Positions 1 to 5,911 of a stretch of 6,579 nt of DNA are shown here, one piece after another. Both the position numbers and the translations under genes were made by a program. The DNA is from Desulfurellales bacterium (lineage in GTDB: Bacteria > Campylobacterota_A > Desulfurellia > Desulfurellales > Hippeaceae), in assembly GCA_027074255.1 (NCBI GenBank), contig JALTDI010000204.1, forward strand, positions 1 through 6,579, read 5' to 3'. Each line of letters begins with the position of its first letter. Within the stretch, counting starts at the first letter, position 1. The notes beneath the pieces are model-generated. The model saw only the letters and a list, made by a program, of their open reading frames with translations. It was not told the DNA's origin and ran no database searches.

Positions 1-104
1 TATATGGACAAAATAGGCGGTATTTGATAAAAGAGTGGCGGGAAATTATGTTAGGAACAAAAAAAGGACAATTTAGGTTTTATATAAAAGCGGATGGAGT
101 ATGA
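1..104 (+). CDS. C-terminal end of an unidentified upstream gene (partial)
   Basis: A reading frame open from the left edge (first full codon at base 3) runs 33 codons to a TGA at 102-104. The other two forward frames close within the first 27 bases. The TGA overlaps the ATG of the next gene in an ATGA, an arrangement typical of translationally coupled genes, which is the main reason to believe this frame is coding. The visible tail is basic with alternating hydrophobic residues and ends in QFRFYIKADGV, as in a final beta strand. That ending loosely recalls the C-terminus of LolA-type periplasmic lipoprotein carriers, but the piece is too short to name and no function is assigned. Confidence 0.45.
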   Translation, partial: YGQNRRYLIKEWREIMLGTKKGQFRFYIKADGV

Positions 105-1141
105 GAATAGAAGAAATTAATTTTGATATGCCAATAAATTTAATAATTGCTCAGGAGAGAATGCCGTATAAATTCAGTCAGTGCAGTTTTGATAACTATA
201 TGCCGGATGAGGAATATCCCTCTCAGCGGGATGTTAAGGAAAAACTTGAAAAATTTGTTTATGAGGTTGAGCGATTTAACACCAAGAAGTGCTGCGGCGG
301 AATAATAGGAAAGATAACAAGAAAGCGTCTGAAACCGAAACATGTTTATATAGACGGGGGTTTCGGAATTGGGAAAACACATCTGCTGTCTTCTATCGGG
401 AATGCATATCCGGGGCGAAAAATTTTTTTGTCGTTTTCGGAACTAATGTATTTGATAGCGTATTTTGACTTGCTGCCGCTTGTTGAAAAAATTTCTCGGT
501 TTGACTTGCTGCTGCTTGACGAATTTGAGCTTGACGATCCGGGTGATGCCATGATGGGTATAAATTTTATAAGAGAATTAAGCAGCACAAATACAATTGT
601 TGCTGCTACATCAAACACGACACCTGTATCTTTGGGCGGAAGAAAATTCGATATGCTTTTATTTAAGGAAAGGATAGGCAGTCTAATTGATTATTTTCAA
701 ACATTTGCAATAGACGGAAAGGATTATCGCATAAAAAAGTTGACCAAAGTGAGACATGGTTCGTCAAAAAAAACACTTATGGACCTTTTCAAAGAATATA
801 AGACTGGTAGTAGGGATAAATTATACGTAGGCTTCGATGATTTGCTTAAAAAAATGAGGGATGTTCACCCCGTCAGATATATAAATTTTAATGAGAGTAT
901 AGATGCGGTTTTTATAGAGAACTTGAGGAAATTTACCGACGATGAGCTTCTGGATGCTTTGAGGTTTACTTATTTGATAGACGTTTTGTATTATGGTTCT
1001 GTTGATATTTTTATAAGCACGGATATTCAATTATGGGATATGTTTTCCGATGATTTAAAAGACGGCAAATTTAGAAATAAAATTATGCGCTGTCTGTCAA
1101 GATTGTCTGAAAAGGGTGTTTTTGTCGATACAAATTCTTAA
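101..1141 (+). CDS. zapE: ZapE/AFG1-family P-loop ATPase, divergent
   Basis: This 346-residue protein is a P-loop ATPase of the AFG1/ZapE family. In Escherichia coli ZapE associates with the Z-ring and affects FtsZ bundling; the mitochondrial relative Afg1/LACE1 acts in protein quality control. Visible motifs are Walker A GGFGIGKT (86-93), Walker B LLLLDEF (136-142) followed by DDPGDAM, and a sensor-1-like ATSNTTP (169-175). An arginine-containing segment at 188-211 (FKERIGSL, then DGKDYRIK) matches the family's conserved VD-G-DYRL region. In the C-terminal half, RFTYLIDVLYYGSVDIFIS (288-306) matches the family's RF-LID-LYD-V segment, and CLSRLSEKG (331-339) matches its SRL-EM segment. The length is close to bacterial ZapE (about 375). 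The N-terminal 80 residues and several usually fixed positions differ from the proteobacterial form. The ATG overlaps the preceding stop as ATGA. The nearest GGAG (96-99) is only one base from the start, so reinitiation after the upstream gene is likely. Family placement is firm; a cell-division role is inferred. Confidence 0.8.
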   Translation: MRIEEINFDMPINLIIAQERMPYKFSQCSFDNYMPDEEYPSQRDVKEKLEKFVYEVERFNTKKCCGGIIGKITRKRLKPKHVYIDGGFGIGKTHLLSSIGNAYPGRKIFLSFSELMYLIAYFDLLPLVEKISRFDLLLLDEFELDDPGDAMMGINFIRELSSTNTIVAATSNTTPVSLGGRKFDMLLFKERIGSLIDYFQTFAIDGKDYRIKKLTKVRHGSSKKTLMDLFKEYKTGSRDKLYVGFDDLLKKMRDVHPVRYINFNESIDAVFIENLRKFTDDELLDALRFTYLIDVLYYGSVDIFISTDIQLWDMFSDDLKDGKFRNKIMRCLSRLSEKGVFVDTNS

Positions 1142-1145
1142 AGAG

Positions 1146-1174
1146 TTGACACAAAAATGTTTTAGTAATATAAA
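1146..1174 (+). promoter_or_regulatory. Sigma-70-type promoter for ilvD (and probably leuS-lptE)
   Basis: TTGACA at 1146-1151 is a perfect -35 hexamer. It is followed by 17 bases and TATAAA at 1169-1174 (five of six -10 positions). Transcription would start near 1180-1182, leaving a leader of about 27 bases before the ilvD ATG. The promoter lies just after the stop of the ATPase gene. The short leader has no room for a leader-peptide attenuator or a T-box, so control by those means at this site is unlikely. Confidence 0.75.
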
Positions 1175-1192
1175 CGAATGAATTTAAAGTTC

Positions 1193-1200
1193 GGGAGGAG
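1193..1200 (+). promoter_or_regulatory. Ribosome binding site that fixes the ilvD start
   Basis: GGGAGGAG sits 7 bases before the ATG at 1208, an ideal Shine-Dalgarno placement. The alternative in-frame ATG at 1178 has no such site and lies at or upstream of the predicted transcription start. This decides in favour of 1208. Confidence 0.88.
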
Positions 1201-1207
1201 ATTAAAG

Positions 1208-2872
1208 ATGGCAAGAAGAAGCGATGTTATGCTAAAAGGAGTAGAAAGAGCACCTCACAGATCTTTGTTTAAGGCTGACGGTTATACGGATATTGAGCTA
1301 AATAAACCTATAATAGCGATAGCGAACTCATATAATACGATAGTGCCGGGGCATGTTCATCTTCAATCTATCGTTGCAGCCGTTAAATCTGGTATTTATA
1401 TGGCAGGCGGTACACCCATAGAGTTTAACGTTATAGGTGTTGACGATGGTATTGCTATGGGACATTTAGGTATGCATTATTCGCTGCCCTCAAGAGAGCT
1501 TATAGCCGACTCGGTGGAAACTATGGTTTCTGCTCACCCTGTTGACGGACTTGTTATCCTACCGGCCTGCGACAAGATAGTTCCGGGGATGATGATGGCT
1601 GCTGCAAGGGTTAATATACCTACTATAATGATTTCAGGCGGCCCCATGCTTGCAGGGAGATTTTCAGGTACGGATATAGATTTGGCACAGGTTTTTGAAG
1701 CTGTGGGGAAATATTTAAACGGAGACATATCGGAAGAAGAATTAAGGGCTGTGGAAGAGATAGGCTGTCCGTCCTGCGGTTCGTGCTCGGGTATGTATTC
1801 TGCAAACTCAATAAACTGCATCAGTGAGGTTTTGGGTTTGTCTCTGCCGGGAAACGGCACCATTCCGGCTCCTTTGTCTGCCCGCGTGAGGCTTGCCAAG
1901 CTTGCCGGTATGAAGATTATGGAACTTGTTGATAAGGATATTAAACCGCGAGATATATTAACCATAGATTCTTTTAAAAATGCCATAAGTGCAGATATGG
2001 CTATGGGCTGCTCGACAAACACGGTTTTGCATCTTCTTGCCATAGCGCAGGAAGCCAAAGTTGATTTAAAGCTTGATATGTTTAATGAGATTAGTGATAA
2101 GGTGCCTGATTTGTGTGCATTTTCTCCTGTCGGGCCATATCATCTGCAGGATTTGGATGAGGCAGGCGGCATGATGGCTCTGCTAAACAGAATAGATTCG
2201 CTCGGCGTGTTGAATAGGGAATGTATAACCGTTACAGGCAGCACAATCTATGAAAATTATCATAATTCGCGCGTATATAGGGATGAGGTTATAAGGCCTC
2301 TTGATAAGCCGTATTATCCAAAGGGAGGCCTGAGCGTTTTAAGCGGTAATATTGCTCCGTACGGTTCGATTTTGAAACAGTCGGGTGTGGATACATCTAT
2401 GAACCATTTTGTCGGCAGAGCAAGGGTGTTTGATTCCGAAGAGGAGGCCTTGAAAGCTATTTTCGGCAAGGAAATTAAAAAAGGTGATGTTGTTGTAATA
2501 AGATATGAAGGGCCGGCCGGCGGACCAGGCATGAAAGAGATGCTGCAACCTACAAGCGCCATTGCCGGTATGGGTATGGATAAAGAGGTGGCTTTGATTA
2601 CTGATGGAAGATTTTCAGGAGCAACAAGAGGATTATGCATAGGCCATATTTCACCGGAGGCTGCAAGAGGCGGAATTATAGGATTGATTAAAGAGGGTGA
2701 CGAAATAGAGATTGATGTTACAAAAAAGACGATAGAACTGCTTGTTGACGATGATGAAATAGAAAAAAGAAGAAAAGAATTTAAACCGAAGGAACCGAAA
2801 ATAAATTACGGCTGGCTTGCGAGGTATGCTAAGCTTGTAGGCCCTGCTCATAAGGGTGCAATATTCGAGTAA
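1208..2872 (+). CDS. ilvD: Dihydroxyacid dehydratase
   Basis: IlvD (EC 4.2.1.9) dehydrates 2,3-dihydroxy-isovalerate and 2,3-dihydroxy-3-methylvalerate to the 2-keto acids that lead to valine, leucine and isoleucine; it is cytosolic and needs an iron-sulfur cluster and Mg2+. From the 1208 start it has 554 residues, the usual length for the short form of the family. Visible signatures are GVDDGIAMGH (D79, D80), SLPSRELIADSVE, PACDKIVPGMMMA (C121, K123), CPSCGSCSGM (187-196, with C193 as the expected cluster ligand), MGCSTNTVLHLLA, VVIRYEGPAGGPGM and LITDGRFSGAT (S470 expected as the catalytic base). The first-ligand region reads VPGH (46-49), as in the oxygen-sensitive [4Fe-4S] enzyme of Escherichia coli, and not TPCN as in the stable [2Fe-2S] type; cluster type is therefore inferred to be [4Fe-4S]. 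No other ilv genes are in view. leuS follows after 18 bases in the same frame. Confidence 0.97.
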   Translation: MARRSDVMLKGVERAPHRSLFKADGYTDIELNKPIIAIANSYNTIVPGHVHLQSIVAAVKSGIYMAGGTPIEFNVIGVDDGIAMGHLGMHYSLPSRELIADSVETMVSAHPVDGLVILPACDKIVPGMMMAAARVNIPTIMISGGPMLAGRFSGTDIDLAQVFEAVGKYLNGDISEEELRAVEEIGCPSCGSCSGMYSANSINCISEVLGLSLPGNGTIPAPLSARVRLAKLAGMKIMELVDKDIKPRDILTIDSFKNAISADMAMGCSTNTVLHLLAIAQEAKVDLKLDMFNEISDKVPDLCAFSPVGPYHLQDLDEAGGMMALLNRIDSLGVLNRECITVTGSTIYENYHNSRVYRDEVIRPLDKPYYPKGGLSVLSGNIAPYGSILKQSGVDTSMNHFVGRARVFDSEEEALKAIFGKEIKKGDVVVIRYEGPAGGPGMKEMLQPTSAIAGMGMDKEVALITDGRFSGATRGLCIGHISPEAARGGIIGLIKEGDEIEIDVTKKTIELLVDDDEIEKRRKEFKPKEPKINYGWLARYAKLVGPAHKGAIFE

Positions 2873-2878
2873 AAATAC

Positions 2879-2883
2879 GGAGG
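2879..2883 (+). promoter_or_regulatory. Ribosome binding site for the TTG start of leuS
   Basis: GGAGG lies 7 bases before TTG at 2891. No in-frame ATG or GTG exists between the ilvD stop and this point, and the first in-frame ATG downstream falls at residue 39, just ahead of the HMGH motif. The TTG is therefore the only reasonable start. Confidence 0.85.
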
Positions 2884-2890
2884 TTGGAAA

Positions 2891-5335
2891 TTGTGCAGAT
2901 ATAATCCTGCCGAGATAGAGGAAAAATGGCAGAAAATATGGAGTGAACAAGGTATATTCAAAGCAGACGAATCCGATAAAAGGCAAAAATTTTATCAGCT
3001 TGAGATGTTTCCATATCCATCCGGAAGAATACATATGGGGCATGTCAGAAATTACAGTATCGGAGATGCCATTGCGAGATATAAATGGCTCAAAGGGTAT
3101 AATGTTCTGCACCCGATAGGATTTGATGCGTTTGGTATGCCGGCTGAGAATGCCGCAATAGCGCACAAAACGCATCCCGCCAAGTGGACATACGAAAATA
3201 TAGACTATATGATAAAGGAACTCAAAAGGCTTGGGTTCTCCTATGATTGGGATAGATTGATAGCAACCTGCGACCCGGAATATTATAAGTGGGAGCAGAA
3301 AGTCTTCATAGAAATGTTTAAAAAAGGAATGGTATATAGGAAAAAGAGCAGTGTGAATTATTGCAATACCTGCAAAACCGTACTGGCAAATGAACAGGTT
3401 GAGGACGGTAAATGCTGGCGCTGCGGGAGCGAGGTTGTTCAAAGGGAGCTTGACGAGTGGTTTTTTAAGATAACAGACTACGCCGATCAGCTGCTTGATG
3501 ATATGAAATTAATTGAAGACGGATGGCCTCATAAGGTACTTGTTCAGCAGACAAATTGGATTGGAAAGTCAAAGGGAGCTTTTGTCAAATTCAAAATTAA
3601 GGGCAGGGATGAATATCTCGAGGTGTTCACAACAAGGCCTGATACGCTTTTTGGTGTTACGTTTGCATCCATTGCACCGAATCATCCAAAACTCCTTGAA
3701 CTTGTTCCGAATAATCATAAGGAAAAGGTTGAAGAGTTTGTTGATGAATACAAAAGGGCGGAAAGGGATTTTTCCAAAGAAAAGGAAGGAATCTTCACCG
3801 GTGTTTATCTTATCAATCCAGTGAATAATGAGGAAGTGCCTTTATTTGCGGCTAATTTTGTTTTGCTTGAATATGGAACGGGTGTTGTTATGGCAGTACC
3901 GGCGCATGACCAAAGGGATTTTGAGTTTGCCGAAAAATATAATCTTCCGAAGCAACTCGTTATATATAAAGAAGGTATGTCAAACAGTGCTGATGATTTA
4001 GAAGAAGCTTATACGGATGAGGGTGTTTTGGTTAATTCGGCGCAGTTTGACGGAATGGAAAACGAAAAAGCCAAATGGAAAATAGTAGAGTGGCTTCAAG
4101 CCGAAGGTATGGCGAGGCAGACATATCAATACAAATTAAGGGATTGGAACGTATCGCGCCAAAGGTACTGGGGCGCGCCGATTCCCGTTGTGTATTGCGA
4201 AAAATGCGGAATCGTGCCTGAAAAAGAAGAAAATTTACCCGTGAGGCTGCCCGAAAACGTGCAGATAACGGGAGAAGGCGGATCTCCCTTGGCGAGAGTC
4301 GAAAAATTTGTAGAGACAACCTGTCCGATATGCGGAGCAAAAGCCAAAAGGGAAACCGACACCTTTGATACGTTTGTCGAATCGTCCTGGTATTTTTTTA
4401 GGTATTGTTCCCCGAAGTACAGCGATAATATATTTGATAAAACCTCTGCCGATTACTGGATGGACGTTGACCAGTATGTGGGCGGCATAGAGCATGCCGT
4501 TATGCATCTTTTGTATGCAAGATATTTTACAAAAGTTTTGAGGGATTTGGGCTATGTGGACTCAGACGAACCGTTTAAGAGGCTTTTAACACAAGGCATG
4601 GTTATCAAAGACGGTGCAAAAATGAGCAAGTCTAAGGGTAATGTCGTTGACCCTGATGACATCATAAACAATTACGGGGCAGATACCGCGAGGCTTTTTA
4701 TTCTGTTTGCCGCTCCGCCTGAGAAGGACTTGGAATGGTCTGATGAAGGGGCTGAGGGTTCTTACAGATTTTTAAATAGGCTATGGAGGCTCGTTGTTTC
4801 CCATAAAGGGTTGAAGGCCGGTTTGGTTCAAGCTGAAACGGATAGAGAAAAAGAGCTATCGTATATGATAAACCGTACTATAAAGAAAGTTAGTGAGGAT
4901 TTTAATTCCTACCATTTCAATACGGCCATTGCTGCTTGTATGGAATTTGTTAATTTTATGCAGAATTTTTACCCGAAGGATGAGAAGGAAAAGTCTTTGT
5001 TTGCATACGGACTTGAACAGCTGCTGATTGTGCTCAACCCCATTGCGCCCCACATAACCGACGAATTGTGGCAGATTTTAGGTCATAAAGATATTGTTGA
5101 AAAGCAATCTTGGCCTGAATACGACGAAAAGGCTTTAATAAAAGATGTTGTGACAATCGCTGCTACTGTAAACGGAAAACTCAGAGACACAATAAATGTA
5201 AAAACAGATGCCTCTCAGGATGAGGTTTTAAGCGAGGCTCTCAAAAGCAGCAAGGTTCAAAAATATACAAATTCAAAAGAGATTAAGAAGGTCATATTTG
5301 TTAAAAACAAGCTGATTAACATAGTGGCGGTGTAG
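2891..5335 (+). CDS. leuS: Leucyl-tRNA synthetase
   Basis: LeuRS (EC 6.1.1.4) is a class I aminoacyl-tRNA synthetase that charges tRNA-Leu with leucine and hydrolyses mischarged products. The 814-residue protein is complete. It opens with YNPAEIEEKWQKIW, the standard bacterial LeuRS N-terminus. HMGH is at 48-51 and KMSKS at 577-581. A CxxC/CxxC zinc ribbon lies at C158, C161, C175 and C178, and a second at C436, C439, C478 and C481. The CP1 editing domain has TTRPDT (247-252), EYGTGVVMAVPAHDQRD and the expected catalytic aspartate D343. A C-terminal VNGKLRD segment belongs to the tRNA-binding end domain. It is a little shorter than the Escherichia coli enzyme (860). The start is TTG with a strong Shine-Dalgarno site. 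The gene follows ilvD by 18 bases with no terminator or T-box between, so co-transcription is likely. The stop is one base before lptE. Confidence 0.98.
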   Translation: MCRYNPAEIEEKWQKIWSEQGIFKADESDKRQKFYQLEMFPYPSGRIHMGHVRNYSIGDAIARYKWLKGYNVLHPIGFDAFGMPAENAAIAHKTHPAKWTYENIDYMIKELKRLGFSYDWDRLIATCDPEYYKWEQKVFIEMFKKGMVYRKKSSVNYCNTCKTVLANEQVEDGKCWRCGSEVVQRELDEWFFKITDYADQLLDDMKLIEDGWPHKVLVQQTNWIGKSKGAFVKFKIKGRDEYLEVFTTRPDTLFGVTFASIAPNHPKLLELVPNNHKEKVEEFVDEYKRAERDFSKEKEGIFTGVYLINPVNNEEVPLFAANFVLLEYGTGVVMAVPAHDQRDFEFAEKYNLPKQLVIYKEGMSNSADDLEEAYTDEGVLVNSAQFDGMENEKAKWKIVEWLQAEGMARQTYQYKLRDWNVSRQRYWGAPIPVVYCEKCGIVPEKEENLPVRLPENVQITGEGGSPLARVEKFVETTCPICGAKAKRETDTFDTFVESSWYFFRYCSPKYSDNIFDKTSADYWMDVDQYVGGIEHAVMHLLYARYFTKVLRDLGYVDSDEPFKRLLTQGMVIKDGAKMSKSKGNVVDPDDIINNYGADTARLFILFAAPPEKDLEWSDEGAEGSYRFLNRLWRLVVSHKGLKAGLVQAETDREKELSYMINRTIKKVSEDFNSYHFNTAIAACMEFVNFMQNFYPKDEKEKSLFAYGLEQLLIVLNPIAPHITDELWQILGHKDIVEKQSWPEYDEKALIKDVVTIAATVNGKLRDTINVKTDASQDEVLSEALKSSKVQKYTNSKEIKKVIFVKNKLINIVAV

Positions 5336-5336
5336 A

Positions 5337-5843
5337 ATGAAAAGAAGATTCATACTTCCTGCAATGCTTATTTTTTTCCTGTCTTCCTGTGCTTATCATT
5401 TTGTGGGCAGCTATTCGTCCATGCCAAACGGCGTATCGAATGTGTATGTTGAGAACATTGAAAATTTGACGAGTGAGCCTAATTTACAGATATATTTAAG
5501 GAGCGATTTGATAAACGAGCTGGACCTCGACTCGAGGGTAAATGTTGTCAGTAAAAATAAAGCCAACGGATATGTGTATGTTAAAATCACATCTTACGAT
5601 ATTTCGCCGTCAGCTTTTTCTGCAAGCGGTTTAACATCCATGTATAGATGTTTAATTGGCGTGACGGTATCTTTTAAAGATAAAAAAGGATATATCATAA
5701 AGGATAAGAGTTTATCGTCTTATCGCAACTACAATGCGAAAGATGATGTAGCGGCAACTGAAGAGGCAAGAAACGTTGTTGCCAAAGAAGTTTTAAGCGA
5801 CCTTGCGACGAAGATTAAGGATGAGCTGTTTGTAAATTTTTAA
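5337..5843 (+). CDS. lptE: LPS-assembly lipoprotein LptE
   Basis: LptE is the outer-membrane lipoprotein that plugs the LptD barrel and helps insert lipopolysaccharide into the outer leaflet. This 168-residue protein has a short signal peptide (basic MKRR, then a hydrophobic stretch to residue 14) ending in lipobox LSSC, so Cys18 is the lipidation site. Ala at +2 is compatible with sorting to the outer membrane. The mature protein begins CAYHF, close to the CGYHF typical of LptE. Next come a strand and loop, VYVENIENLTSEPNL (36-50), matching the family's N-x-T-x-EP pattern, and then a helix-strand layout with a conserved alternating YVYVKITSYDISP segment. The ATG follows the leuS stop by one base with a weak GGCGG upstream, so translation is probably coupled to leuS. 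The same leuS-lptE order is seen in Escherichia coli. Sequence similarity across LptE is low, so the lipobox, the start of the mature protein and the gene order carry the call. Confidence 0.9.
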   Translation: MKRRFILPAMLIFFLSSCAYHFVGSYSSMPNGVSNVYVENIENLTSEPNLQIYLRSDLINELDLDSRVNVVSKNKANGYVYVKITSYDISPSAFSASGLTSMYRCLIGVTVSFKDKKGYIIKDKSLSSYRNYNAKDDVAATEEARNVVAKEVLSDLATKIKDELFVNF

Positions 5844-5876
5844 GTTCTGCTTGTGCTTTAAAATTGCTGATTTGAT

Positions 5877-5905
5877 TGGACTTTGCGTTTTATAGCCAAT
5901 ATAAT
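5877..5905 (+). promoter_or_regulatory. Candidate sigma-70 promoter for the glycosyltransferase gene
   Basis: TATAAT at 5900-5905 is a perfect -10 hexamer. TGGACT at 5877-5882 matches four of six -35 positions with a 17-base spacer. The expected transcription start is about 5911-5913, which coincides with the ATG at 5912. It lies in the 68-base gap between lptE and the next gene. In AT-rich DNA such a match can occur by chance. No convincing terminator hairpin is seen after lptE, so readthrough from leuS-lptE is also possible. Confidence 0.4.
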
Positions 5906-5911
5906 ATTTAT

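Noticed and set aside
24..52. Possible promoter TTGATA-N17-TATGTT ahead of the ATPase gene
   Set aside because: The -10 matches only four of six positions and the site lies inside the apparent coding tail of the upstream gene. The ATGA overlap suggests co-transcription instead.
1142..1207. Search for a T-box, leader peptide or terminator between the ATPase gene and ilvD
   Set aside because: The 66-base gap is filled by the promoter and ribosome binding site. No hairpin, and no run of Leu, Ile or Val codons in a small ORF, is present.
1534..2058. A 174-codon open frame on the - strand inside ilvD
   Set aside because: It is fully antisense to conserved ilvD motifs, and I recognise no domain in it. 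It is a shadow of the real gene.
2651..3442. A 263-codon open frame on the - strand spanning the end of ilvD and the start of leuS
   Set aside because: It lies wholly opposite two well-supported genes, and its phenylalanine/isoleucine-rich product is what antisense of AT-rich coding DNA gives. No family motif is visible in it.
3513..3824. A 103-codon open frame on the + strand inside leuS in another frame
   Set aside because: It overlaps the LeuRS editing domain, and its basic, low-information product shows no family pattern.
5844..5911. Search for a terminator after lptE
   Set aside because: Short repeats such as GCTTGTGCTTTAAAATTGC do not form a GC-rich stem followed by a T run, so no terminator is called.
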